From contig OZ271833.1 in NCBI GenBank assembly GCA_965601665.1, positions 2,788,179 through 2,852,178 on the forward strand: a stretch of 64,000 nucleotides of DNA, in the 5' to 3' direction. The notes beneath the pieces were generated by a model, which saw only the letters and a program-made list of their open reading frames with translations, searched no databases and was not told where the DNA came from. The stretch's first letter is position 1. Each line of letters opens with the position of its first letter. Origin of the DNA: JANQNX01 sp965601665. GTDB taxonomy: Bacteria; Pseudomonadota; Gammaproteobacteria; Eutrophobiales; Eutrophobiaceae. The position numbers and the translations under genes are program-made. This document shows positions 46,067 through 54,612 of this stretch, in pieces.

Positions 46067-47404
46067 CTAGATGTTAACGATCTCATCCTGCAGTTGAATA
46101 AGTAATTTTTTTATATCGTTTGCGTCGTCGCTTTTAATTTTAAGCGAGGTTAAAATATCATCCACTATTTCAAGGAAGTTCCTCCAGTCATTGTCTGTAA
46201 TTTTTAGTCCTGCATGTGTGACGGACATATCTCTTCCGGTATATTCATGGGGGCCACCCGTAATTTTACTCAGATACTCTATGAGGTATTGTTTTTCCTT
46301 ACGGATACTGTCTATCCCTCTATTGTTCCAATATCGTCCCAGGCTGGAATCAGCACGAAGTTTTGGTAAGAGTTCATCAACGAAACTGGTTAAGGCCACA
46401 ATACCTCCCAGTCGTATATAGAGCGAAGAATTACCCGGACGCTGTATAGATAAGGCCCGCATTTTTGAGTTTAACGTCGTTGTTTTTATACCCAATAATT
46501 CTGCTGCGCCTTTTTTGCCGGACACTTTCCACTTTGCATGTTCAAGTGCGGAAATAATATTCAGTCTTTCCAGTCTTCTAAATTCTTTATCAGTATAGAA
46601 ACGCCTGGGAATTGTTTGTGAAAGATCACTTAAATTGGCGTTCACTTCCTTCATTGCCTCTTCAGGCATAGCCAGGTCAAGCCGGAATACATCATGGGAA
46701 AGTATCACTGCCCGTTCTATAACGCTTTTTAATTGTCTGACATTACCTGGCCAGTCATAGTCAGACAGTAATTGAAGTTGTTCCTCGGAAAGTGACGAGA
46801 AGGGCTTAGCATAGTTAATACATAAGTTATCAAAGAAAAATTTAGCCAGGACTGGAATGTCTTCTTTACGCTTTCTCAGAGGTGCTACGTCAATCGGAAA
46901 TACACTAAGCCGATAAAACAAATCTTCTCTAAAAAGGCCGGAATCAATTTCGTTAATCAAATTCCTGTTTGTTGCTGATATGATTCGTATATCAACAGTT
47001 CTGGTTTTTTCTTCGCCAAGTCGCTCAAACGCTTGTTGTTGTAATGCCCTTAGTAGTTTGGCCTGTAGTTCAAGCGGTATTTCTCCAACTTCGTCAAGAA
47101 ATAGTGTCCCTTTATGGGCAAGTTCCAAACGTCCCTTGCGTTCTGAGACGGCACCGGTAAATGCACCTTTTACATGCCCAAAAAATTCGCTTTCAAACAA
47201 TTCACGAGGAATGGATGCGCAGTTGACGCATACGAATGGTTGCATGGCGCGCTTGCTTTGAACATGGATTTGGCTCGCGATCAGTTCTTTACCAACACCT
47301 GACTCCCCGGTAATCAATACCGGGGCTTCTGTATTGGCAACAGCACTAACTCTGTTAAGAATTTGTAGTAGGGCATGGCTCTTACCCAGCAATTGATTTT
47401 CCAT
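46067..47404 (-). CDS. Sigma-54 AAA+ activator with C-terminal truncated globin
   Basis: A 445-residue enhancer-binding protein with a novel layout. There is no N-terminal sensor: the AAA+ domain begins at once, with Walker A GESGVGKE (33-40), the sigma-54 contact loop GAFTGA (80-85), Walker B TLFLDEVGE (100-108) and DYDWPGNVRQL. A Fis-type helix-turn-helix lies at about 282-320 (EHAKWKVSGKKGAAELLGIKTTTLNSKMR). Residues 327-445 are a group-1 truncated haemoglobin: SLYIRLGG, ITGGPHEYTGRDM and the proximal H397 in SVTHAGLKITDNDW. The globin is thus the likely sensor, placed after the DNA-binding part. By alignment B10 is leucine (L346) instead of tyrosine and CD1 is probably tryptophan (W359). 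Divergent from a secreted cupin gene. Confidence 0.92.
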   Translation of the reverse strand: MENQLLGKSHALLQILNRVSAVANTEAPVLITGESGVGKELIASQIHVQSKRAMQPFVCVNCASIPRELFESEFFGHVKGAFTGAVSERKGRLELAHKGTLFLDEVGEIPLELQAKLLRALQQQAFERLGEEKTRTVDIRIISATNRNLINEIDSGLFREDLFYRLSVFPIDVAPLRKRKEDIPVLAKFFFDNLCINYAKPFSSLSEEQLQLLSDYDWPGNVRQLKSVIERAVILSHDVFRLDLAMPEEAMKEVNANLSDLSQTIPRRFYTDKEFRRLERLNIISALEHAKWKVSGKKGAAELLGIKTTTLNSKMRALSIQRPGNSSLYIRLGGIVALTSFVDELLPKLRADSSLGRYWNNRGIDSIRKEKQYLIEYLSKITGGPHEYTGRDMSVTHAGLKITDNDWRNFLEIVDDILTSLKIKSDDANDIKKLLIQLQDEIVNI

Positions 47405-47460
47405 ATCAAACTTGATTGACCTGTATCCAGCTATCCTGCATGTAACAAACCTCTAGAGAG

Positions 47461-47498
47461 TTAACGATATTTCGTTACATATACGCTTTTATCGTTAA
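47461..47498. promoter_or_regulatory. Inverted repeats, candidate activator sites
   Basis: TAACGA (47462-47467) and TCGTTA (47472-47477) form a 6-4-6 dyad; TTAACGAT (47461-47468) is repeated in inverted form as ATCGTTAA (47491-47498). They lie about 100-135 bases upstream of the sigma-54 type promoter, a normal distance for enhancer sites, and next to the activator's own start. Confidence 0.5.
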
Positions 47499-47594
47499 GA
47501 ATTCACGAATATTTATCAATCAACGCGTAGCGTCGACATGTTAATAAAACAGTAAGTTACTGATTAATAATATTTATTTTTAGATTTCTTGTTT

Positions 47595-47610
47595 TGGAAC
47601 GGTTGATGCA
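47595..47610 (+). promoter_or_regulatory. Sigma-54 type promoter of the cupin gene
   Basis: TGGAACGGTTGATGCA fits TGGCACGNNNNTTGCW with two mismatches and the exact GG-to-GC spacing of 12. Expected start near 47622, 35 bases before the cupin ATG. The TGGAAC half is identical to that of the che operon promoter at 25798. Confidence 0.65.
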
Positions 47611-47656
47611 ATAAGGCCAGGACCAAACAAATTCAGATTAAATGTAGAGGTAAGTC

Positions 47657-48121
47657 ATGATTATTTATCGATATGTGCTAGTTATAGTTTTTTCGGTATG
47701 CGCTGCGAAGGTTTCAGCCCATGGTGTCGCATCCAATCTTGAACCATTGGCTTTTGGCGATGATCAGACAATTGTCGACCTTGAACAAATTGTCTGGTCT
47801 CCACTTGAAGTAGAGGGTTTGGCTCCCGGCGCTGAAATAGCTGTGATACGTGGCAGTCTGGCAAACGATCACAGTGAATCCATCCTGAGACTGCCGCCGG
47901 GTTACCTTGTCAGGCAACATACTCACACAAGTGATGAGCTCTATGTATGGATAAAGGGCGCATTTACGTTGATATCTTCAGATGGCAAAGAGAAGCGCTT
48001 TAAAGGTCCGGCCTACATCAGCTTTCCCGGTAATGCGCCAACACACGCCCTGAAGTGTGAAAGTAAAGAACCATGCCTTTTTTATCTACGATATTCGAGG
48101 CCGTTCGATATCAAGTATTAA
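47657..48121 (+). CDS. Secreted cupin protein (DUF4437-like)
   Basis: A 154-residue periplasmic protein with a signal peptide cleaved near VSA (residue 21). A single cupin barrel shows the first metal motif in RQHTHTSDELYVWIKGAF and the second around FPGNAPTHALKCE. A cysteine pair (KCESKEPC) near the end may form a disulphide. The start follows GTAGAGGTAAGTC. It is divergent from the sigma-54/globin activator and is its obvious candidate target. Substrate or role unknown. Confidence 0.82.
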   Translation: MIIYRYVLVIVFSVCAAKVSAHGVASNLEPLAFGDDQTIVDLEQIVWSPLEVEGLAPGAEIAVIRGSLANDHSESILRLPPGYLVRQHTHTSDELYVWIKGAFTLISSDGKEKRFKGPAYISFPGNAPTHALKCESKEPCLFYLRYSRPFDIKY

Positions 48122-48136
48122 CTATGCGTTACCGCG

Positions 48137-49006
48137 TTAGTTGAATGCCCAGCTGGCAAACGGCTCGATCTCATCCCTGTTGAGCACCACCAGCTGGTAC
48201 TGGCGCGGGTCACGTGACTGGTCGGCACTGGTATCGACGCTGAGTTGCCTCAACAGGTAGCCAATCAGTGCACGGCGGATGCGAATTTCTATTACTTCTT
48301 TTTCCGCATTGTAGTCGATCAGCAGGCTGGCTTTCTGGCGCTCGGTCAATGCCGGGTGTGGCCCCAGTTTCAGCACCACGTACTCGATCCAGTCCTCGTC
48401 GTAACCGGCGCTGGACTCGGCCTCATCCGCCAGACAGGCTGCCTCGTCGAATCGGGATAGCACGAAATCACGGAAATCAAAGCTGTCCTCGTTATAGGCG
48501 CGGACATGCCAGCGAAAGCCGGTATTCACCAGCGCATGGGGTTCGATAATGCGCTCAACATTCGAGCTTTCAGATAGTGAGTGATAACTCACTTTCAGTT
48601 TTTTCTGACCGTGAATAGCCCGCGTGATCTGGCTCAACACGGCCTGGTCCGGCAGGCGATTGGGCAACACCATGTTTTCTGTAGCAATGCCGAACACAGG
48701 CTCACCAGGGTTTGGACCGCCAACCACGGTGAGGTTGGCTTCCAGCATGGGCAAGACCGTTGCCGGTGAGAGGTTGGCAAACGCGGCGCTGAAATCATCG
48801 GTCGGTACGAAGCCGAACACGCTGTGTTTGTAATTCAGGTTGCCTGGCGCGATATCACTGTAATACTTCAAATCCTTGGTTGCAGCCGCATCGGAGATCG
48901 CAAAGGCGCGCGCGACATCGCTACGCGTTACGACACCCGTGTAGTAAGCCATTACTTCAATGAATTGTAGCCGCTGTCGTGTTGCCCACTTGATTTCATG
49001 TAGCAT
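48137..49006 (-). CDS. WYL-domain transcription regulator (CapW/BrxR-like)
   Basis: A 289-residue regulator with a winged helix-turn-helix (about 1-60, RLQFIEVMAYYTGVVTRSDVARAFAISDAAATKDL), a WYL domain (KLKVSYHSLSESSNVERIIEPHALVNTGFRWHVRAYNEDSFDFRDFVLSRF pattern, about 135-190) and a C-terminal WCX-type domain. This layout matches the CapW/BrxR repressors that control CBASS and BREX defence operons, but no defence genes are in the window. It is divergent from recA, and a strong dyad lies between them. Confidence 0.85.
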   Translation of the reverse strand: MLHEIKWATRQRLQFIEVMAYYTGVVTRSDVARAFAISDAAATKDLKYYSDIAPGNLNYKHSVFGFVPTDDFSAAFANLSPATVLPMLEANLTVVGGPNPGEPVFGIATENMVLPNRLPDQAVLSQITRAIHGQKKLKVSYHSLSESSNVERIIEPHALVNTGFRWHVRAYNEDSFDFRDFVLSRFDEAACLADEAESSAGYDEDWIEYVVLKLGPHPALTERQKASLLIDYNAEKEVIEIRIRRALIGYLLRQLSVDTSADQSRDPRQYQLVVLNRDEIEPFASWAFN

Positions 49007-49083
49007 GCTGGAAAGTATACCGGAACGATTAATGCCTGATAAAATTTATTACATAGTAAAAAATATAAAGGTAATAAAAAATA

Positions 49084-49112
49084 TTGACATGAAAAAAAGT
49101 ATAGCCTATTCT
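49084..49112 (+). promoter_or_regulatory. Sigma-70 promoter of recA
   Basis: Perfect TTGACA (49084-49089), spacer of 17 bases, then TATTCT (49107-49112). No gammaproteobacterial LexA box (CTGT-N8-ACAG) overlaps it. Confidence 0.75.
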
Positions 49113-49120
49113 TTTTGCAA

Positions 49121-49145
49121 CTGGTCGTTCGAGGGGGAACGACAG
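49121..49145. promoter_or_regulatory. Perfect 7-bp dyad at the recA transcription start
   Basis: GTCGTTC (49124-49130), spacer GAGGGG, GAACGAC (49137-49143); the flanks CTG and AG extend the symmetry with one bulged base. It begins about 9 bases after the -10 element, so it could be a repressor operator (LexA variant or the WYL regulator) or a leader hairpin. Confidence 0.65.
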
Positions 49146-49177
49146 CCACCACAAACTGCATAGATGGAGATAAAGCG

Positions 49178-50242
49178 ATGGCAACTGCAAAAGTAGAAGA
49201 CGACAAGAAACGTGCACTGAGCATGGCACTGGGCCAGATTGAAAAACAGTTCGGCAAGGGCTCGGTCATGAAGATGGGCGATCAGCCGGTGGCCCGTATC
49301 CCGACCGTCAGCACCGGTTCGTTGGGGCTGGACATAGCGCTGGGGGCAGGTGGCCTGCCTTATGGCCGTATCGTCGAGATATATGGCCCGGAATCATCCG
49401 GTAAAACCACGTTGACCTTGTCAGCCATCGCCGAGGCACAGAAGCAGGGCAAGACCTGCGCCTTTATCGATGCCGAGCACGCACTGGATCCGATTTATGC
49501 CGAGAAGCTCGGTGTCAATATTGATGAGTTACTGGTATCGCAGCCGGATACCGGTGAGCAGGCCCTGGAAATCTGTGACATGCTGGTTCGCAGCGGTGCG
49601 GTGGAACTGGTGGTGATCGACTCGGTGGCGGCGCTGGTACCCAAGGCGGAAATCGAGGGTGAAATGGGTGATTCGCACATGGGCCTGGCCGCGCGTCTGA
49701 TGTCCCAGGCATTGAGAAAACTGACCGGTAACATCAAGCGCGCCAACTGCTGTGTAATCTTCATCAACCAGATACGTATGAAGATCGGGGTCATGTTTGG
49801 TAATCCTGAAACCACGACCGGTGGTAACGCGCTGAAGTTTTACTCTTCGGTCAGGCTCGATATCCGTCGTATCGGTGCCATCAAGAAAGGCGACGAAGTG
49901 GTGGGTAACGAGACCCGCGTCAAGGTCGTCAAAAACAAGGTGGCGCCACCGTTCAAACAGGCCGAATTCGATATTCTTTACGGTCAGGGTATTTCTCGTC
50001 ATGGCGAAATCATCGACATCGGTGTCCAGCTGGGGCTGATTGACAAGGCCGGCGCCTGGTACAGCTATGGCGATGAGCGTATTGGCCAGGGTAAGGATAA
50101 CGTTCGCACTTATCTCAAGGAAAACCCGGAAATCGCCGAACAGCTGGAAGCCAGTATTCGCGAACAATTGTTACCTAATGCATTACCGGTAAGTGAAGAA
50201 GAGGCCGCTGCTGATGAGCAGGAAGAGGAGGTAGTAGCCTGA
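49178..50242 (+). CDS. recA: Recombinase RecA
   Basis: Central recombination and SOS co-protease. The start at 49178 (MATAKVEDDKKRALSMALGQIEKQFGKGSVM) follows TGGAGATAAAGCG; 354 residues, usual length. Walker A is GPESSGKTT (70-78); the sequence is intact through the acidic C-terminal tail (EEEAAADEQEEEVVA). The end of the gene also holds the ribosome site for recX. Confidence 0.98.
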   Translation: MATAKVEDDKKRALSMALGQIEKQFGKGSVMKMGDQPVARIPTVSTGSLGLDIALGAGGLPYGRIVEIYGPESSGKTTLTLSAIAEAQKQGKTCAFIDAEHALDPIYAEKLGVNIDELLVSQPDTGEQALEICDMLVRSGAVELVVIDSVAALVPKAEIEGEMGDSHMGLAARLMSQALRKLTGNIKRANCCVIFINQIRMKIGVMFGNPETTTGGNALKFYSSVRLDIRRIGAIKKGDEVVGNETRVKVVKNKVAPPFKQAEFDILYGQGISRHGEIIDIGVQLGLIDKAGAWYSYGDERIGQGKDNVRTYLKENPEIAEQLEASIREQLLPNALPVSEEEAAADEQEEEVVA

Positions 50243-50682
50243 CCACGGAACGCCAGGAAGTCCTGCAGAAGGCATGTGACTTCCTGGCAAGACGTGAACA
50301 CAGCCGTAACGAGCTACGCTATAAACTGGCCCGCTGTTGCAAGGACCCGGCGTTACTTGAAGAACTACTGCAAAGGCTTTGCGAAGAAGGCTTGCAAAGT
50401 GACAGGCGTTTTACCGAGAGTTTCGTTCAGCAACGATATAATAAAGGACATGGGCCACTCAAAATTGAACAGGAATTAAAACAGCGTGGTGTCGACGCAG
50501 TATTAATTTCTGAATGTCTTTATCAGACTGAATTTGACTGGCAGCAACTCGCTGCTGAAACCCGCGAAAAAAAGTTTGGTGCTGGCATACCGCGCGATTA
50601 TCAAAAGAAGGCAAAACAGTCGCGTTTCCTATATAGTCGCGGTTTTACATCCGAGCAAATCAGCCACCTTCTGAGAGAATGA
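50239..50682 (+). CDS. recX: RecA regulator RecX, apparent CTG start
   Basis: Inhibits RecA filament extension. The frame translates as TTERQEVLQKACDFLARREH followed by SRNELRYKLARC, with RLCEEGLQSDRRFTESFVQQ and the later GVDAVLISECLYQ typical of RecX, ending ISHLLRE. No ATG, GTG or TTG occurs between the in-frame stops at 50212-50217 and a TTG at 50392 that would remove a third of the protein. CTG at 50239 lies 6 bases after GGAGGT (50227-50232) and overlaps the recA stop, giving 147 residues, normal for RecX. A sequencing error is the alternative. Overlaps alaS by 4 bases. Confidence 0.85.
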   Translation: MTTERQEVLQKACDFLARREHSRNELRYKLARCCKDPALLEELLQRLCEEGLQSDRRFTESFVQQRYNKGHGPLKIEQELKQRGVDAVLISECLYQTEFDWQQLAAETREKKFGAGIPRDYQKKAKQSRFLYSRGFTSEQISHLLRE

Positions 50683-53282
50683 AGAGCAGCAACGAAATTC
50701 GCCAATCGTTTATCGAATACTTTGAATCGAAAGGCCATACCGCGGTGCAAAGCAGCTCGCTTGTACCCAGTAACGATCCAACACTGTTGTTTACCAACGC
50801 GGGCATGGTGCAATTCAAGGATTTATTCCTTGGTCGCGAAAAGCGTGATTACAACCGCGCAGTAAGTTCACAGCGTTGCGTCCGCGCAGGCGGAAAACAT
50901 AACGATCTGGAAAACGTGGGCTACACGGCTCGGCACCACACATTTTTTGAGATGCTGGGCAACTTTAGTTTTGGTGATTATTTCAAGAAAGAAGCGATAG
51001 CCTTTGCCTGGGAATACCTGACCGATGTGTTACAGATACCGGAAGACAGACTCTGGGTGACGGTTTATAAGGATGATGACGAGGCTGCTGATATCTGGCT
51101 GAAAGAGATTGGTGTCTCCAGTGAACGTTTCAGCCGCTGCGGTGAGAAGGACAATTTCTGGTCCATGGGCGATACAGGACCATGCGGACCTTGCAGCGAA
51201 ATTTTCTACGATCACGGTGAAGAGGTGCCGGGCGGACCACCGGGTAGTGCCGATGCTGAACTGGATCGTTATATTGAAATCTGGAACCTGGTCTTTACCC
51301 AGTACGATCGCGATCCAGAAGGAAACCTGACACCGATCCCCCACCCTTCGGTCGACACCGGCATGGGACTTGAGCGTATTACCGCGGTCATGCAACACGT
51401 CCATAACAACTATGACATTGATCTGTTTCAATACCTGATACATGCCGTCAAAGACCTGGCAGGAAATGATGCACTTGAACTGACTTCCAGCCGCGTGGTT
51501 GCTGATCATATCCGTTCCTGTGCATTTTTAATCAGTGATGGCGTGATACCGACCAATGAAGGACGCGGTTATGTATTGCGTCGAATCATTCGGCGCGCAA
51601 TTCGACATGGCAACAAACTGGGCTTTAAGGAACCGTTTTTTCACAAGCTGGTGGCGCCGCTGGAACAGGTCATGGGCGAGGCCTATCCCGAACTTGGCAA
51701 TAACCGGCAGCATATCGAACGTGTCCTGCTGGCAGAAGAAGAACGGTTCGCCGAAACGCTGGAACAGGGACTGAAAGTGCTGGATGACGTGGTGAGCAAG
51801 CTTGGAAAAAGTACCGAGATTGCCGGCGAAGATGTGTTTCGATTGTATGATACCTATGGTTTTCCTGTCGATCTGACGGCAGATATTGCCCGTGAACGCG
51901 AACTGACTGTCGACATGGATGGCTTTAATGCTGCGATGGCCGAGCAGCGTAAACGTGCGCGCGCCGCCAGCAAGTTTGATGCGGGTATCGTGGCCGGTGC
52001 CGATGATAATCTTGTAACCAACTTCACGGGCTATGAGCGCATACGGCAAAAAACCTCAGTCATGGCGCTTTACCAGGATGGTCGCAACGTACAGACACTC
52101 AAACAAGGCGATATTGGCGGCGTCATCTTGCTGGAAACCCCTTTTTACGCGCAGTCCGGTGGCCAGGTCGGTGACCGGGGTGAGTTGTTCGTCGGCAATG
52201 TCTTTTTTGAAGTCGAAGATACCAAGAAGCAGGGTCAGTCACATATTCATCTTGGTGTATTACGCACGGGCGAGTTGCATGTCGGTGATGTGCTGAACGC
52301 CTCTGTTGATGCCTCGCGTCGAGAGCACGTTATGCGCAACCATTCTGCGACACATTTATTGCACGCGGCACTGCGCAAGGTTTTGGGTGAACACGTCGTG
52401 CAAAAAGGCTCACTGGTAGCAGATGACAGGTTGCGTTTTGATTTTTCCCACAGTGAGCCGCTAACACGAGAAGAGATCCTGCAGCTGGAACAGATAATCA
52501 ATGCGCAGATCCTCGCCAACGAAGAGACGCTGGTGCAAGTCATGCCACTGGAGCGCGCCAGGGAATCCGGTGCTATCTCGCTGTTTGGGGAAAAATACGA
52601 CGATACCGTTCGCGTGCTCAGTATAGGTGGTGAGTTTTCAAAGGAGTTATGTGGCGGCACTCACGTTGAACGCGCTGGCGACATTGGTCTGTTCAAGATC
52701 ATTTCTGAAACCGGGATCGCTGCTGGTGTCAGACGCGTTGAAGCAGTCACCGGTATGGGCGCATTGAACTGGGCTGAAAACGTAGAGAGCAAGTTGCAAT
52801 ACGTTTCTGATTTACTGAAAACGGATACGGATACCGTTGACACAAAACTGTCGCAACAGGTGGAACGCATTCGAAAGCTGGAAAAGGAACTTGACCAGTT
52901 GAAAGGTAAAATGGCCAGTAGTGCCGGTACTAACATGGCCGATGAAGCAGAAGTCATCAGTGGTATTAATGTGATTGCCCGAACCCTTGAAGGAGCGGAT
53001 CCTAAAACACTGCGTGATACCGTCGACCAGCTAAAGAACAAACTTGGCACGGCTGCATTGATACTCGCCACGGTTAACGATGCCAAGGTCAGCCTGGTAG
53101 CAGGTGTTACTAAAGACAGTACCGACAAGATCAAGGCTGGCGATCTGGTGAATTTCGTGGCTGAGCAGGTTGGTGGCCGCGGTGGCGGCAGACCGGACAT
53201 GGCCCAGGCCGGTGGCAACGATCCGTCCGCACTCGAAGGTGCCCTGAAAAAAGTCCCTGACTGGATCCGCAGCCAGCTCTAG
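50679..53282 (+). CDS. alaS: Alanyl-tRNA synthetase
   Basis: Charges tRNA-Ala. The 867-residue protein has the class II core (MKSSNEIRQSFIEYFESKGH, FTNAGMVQFKDLFLG), the editing domain with NHSATHLLHAAL and CGGTHVERAGDIG (zinc ligands), a coiled-coil linker (about 715-755) and the C-Ala domain ending RGGGRPDMAQAGG. Standard neighbour of recA-recX. Confidence 0.97.
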   Translation: MKSSNEIRQSFIEYFESKGHTAVQSSSLVPSNDPTLLFTNAGMVQFKDLFLGREKRDYNRAVSSQRCVRAGGKHNDLENVGYTARHHTFFEMLGNFSFGDYFKKEAIAFAWEYLTDVLQIPEDRLWVTVYKDDDEAADIWLKEIGVSSERFSRCGEKDNFWSMGDTGPCGPCSEIFYDHGEEVPGGPPGSADAELDRYIEIWNLVFTQYDRDPEGNLTPIPHPSVDTGMGLERITAVMQHVHNNYDIDLFQYLIHAVKDLAGNDALELTSSRVVADHIRSCAFLISDGVIPTNEGRGYVLRRIIRRAIRHGNKLGFKEPFFHKLVAPLEQVMGEAYPELGNNRQHIERVLLAEEERFAETLEQGLKVLDDVVSKLGKSTEIAGEDVFRLYDTYGFPVDLTADIARERELTVDMDGFNAAMAEQRKRARAASKFDAGIVAGADDNLVTNFTGYERIRQKTSVMALYQDGRNVQTLKQGDIGGVILLETPFYAQSGGQVGDRGELFVGNVFFEVEDTKKQGQSHIHLGVLRTGELHVGDVLNASVDASRREHVMRNHSATHLLHAALRKVLGEHVVQKGSLVADDRLRFDFSHSEPLTREEILQLEQIINAQILANEETLVQVMPLERARESGAISLFGEKYDDTVRVLSIGGEFSKELCGGTHVERAGDIGLFKIISETGIAAGVRRVEAVTGMGALNWAENVESKLQYVSDLLKTDTDTVDTKLSQQVERIRKLEKELDQLKGKMASSAGTNMADEAEVISGINVIARTLEGADPKTLRDTVDQLKNKLGTAALILATVNDAKVSLVAGVTKDSTDKIKAGDLVNFVAEQVGGRGGGRPDMAQAGGNDPSALEGALKKVPDWIRSQL

Positions 53283-53359
53283 CTCCCCGGCTATAGTTCC
53301 AATTCTTTCCTAAAATCTTTGAATCGGCTAGAATCCCGCGCTTTTCATGGGATCGGTAG

Positions 53360-54592
53360 ATGGCATTAATTGTTCAAAAATTTGGTGGTACATCGGTAGG
53401 CTCTATCGAACGTATCCAGGCTGTCGCCGACAAGGTCGTGGAAACCGTCTCGCAAGGCAACAAGGTCGTGGTCGTGGTATCCGCCATGAGCGGCGAAACC
53501 GATCGGTTGCTGGGCCTGGCCAGCAGTATCACTAATAATATGCCAGCCAGGGAACTCGACGTCCTGCTCTCTACCGGTGAACAGGTAACTATTGCGCTGC
53601 TCAGTATGGCTTTGAGCCAGAATGGCCAGCCAGCTGTATCATTCACCGGTGGGCAGGTTTGCATTCGCACGGACGATGCTCACTGCAAGGCGCGAATTCT
53701 GGACATTGAGTCCGGGCGCGTACACAGCAAGCTTGATGCTGGTAATGTAGTTGTGATTGCCGGTTTCCAGGGCATCGATGCAGATGGCAATATCACCACG
53801 CTCGGTCGTGGTGGTTCCGATACCACTGCCGTGGCAATGGCCGCTGCGCTCAATGCCGATGAGTGTCGAATTTATACAGACGTAGACGGTGTCTACACGG
53901 CAGACCCACGTATCGTCGAGGATGCCCAACGACTACCGTGTATTACCTATGAGGAAATGCTGGAGATGGCCAGCCTCGGTTCCAAGGTATTACAGATACG
54001 CTCGGTTGAATTTGCCAGAAAATATAATGTAAATCTCCGTGTGCTCTCCAGTTTCCAGGATGGTCCGGGTACACTGATCACAGATGAGGAAGAAGATATG
54101 GAAGCGGCTCTGATTTCAGGTATTGCCCATAACCGGGACGAGGCCAAGCTAACGATTATCGGTGTGCCGGATCAGCCTGGTATTGCCTCGCAAATTCTTG
54201 GTCCTATAGCGGATGCCAATATCGAGGTCGATATGATCGTACAAAACGTGGGTGTTGATAACACGACAGACTTTACTTTCTCGGTACATCGTAACGATTA
54301 CGAACAGGCCATGGATATCCTGAAAAGTGTTGCCAGGGACATCAAGGCCAAAGATGTCACCGGCGATAGCAAGATTGCCAAGATTTCTGTCGTTGGTGTT
54401 GGAATGCGGTCTCATGCCGGGATTGCCAGCAAAATGTTCAAGGCGCTGGCTGATGAAGGCATCAATATCCAGATGATTTCTACATCAGAAATTAAGGTTT
54501 CTGTCGTAGTGGCCGAAAAATATTTAGAGCTTGGCGTTCGCACGCTGCATTCGGCATTTGGCCTGGAAAATGGTGCATTGGCAAGCCAGTAA
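53360..54592 (+). CDS. lysC: Aspartokinase
   Basis: Phosphorylates aspartate, first step to lysine, threonine, methionine and diaminopimelate. The 410-residue protein begins with the kinase motif VQKFGGTSVGSIERIQ, contains FTGGQVCI and TLGRGGSDTTAVAMAAALNADECRIYTDVDGVYTADPR, and ends with two ACT domains (about 265-400) for feedback control. It belongs to the short monofunctional class found in pseudomonads. No lysine riboswitch is seen in the 77-bp upstream gap. Confidence 0.96.
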   Translation: MALIVQKFGGTSVGSIERIQAVADKVVETVSQGNKVVVVVSAMSGETDRLLGLASSITNNMPARELDVLLSTGEQVTIALLSMALSQNGQPAVSFTGGQVCIRTDDAHCKARILDIESGRVHSKLDAGNVVVIAGFQGIDADGNITTLGRGGSDTTAVAMAAALNADECRIYTDVDGVYTADPRIVEDAQRLPCITYEEMLEMASLGSKVLQIRSVEFARKYNVNLRVLSSFQDGPGTLITDEEEDMEAALISGIAHNRDEAKLTIIGVPDQPGIASQILGPIADANIEVDMIVQNVGVDNTTDFTFSVHRNDYEQAMDILKSVARDIKAKDVTGDSKIAKISVVGVGMRSHAGIASKMFKALADEGINIQMISTSEIKVSVVVAEKYLELGVRTLHSAFGLENGALASQ

Positions 54593-54612
54593 GTGGAGAT
54601 AGAATGGTATTG

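Noticed and set aside
47474..47484. GT-N7-AC element resembling a NorR box near the sigma-54 activator
   Set aside because: A four-base-specific pattern is expected by chance in such a region; only one copy is present and the activator lacks the NorR GAF domain.
49084..49177. Classical LexA box before recA
   Set aside because: No CTGT-N8-ACAG pattern is present; the GTCGTTC dyad is reported separately instead.
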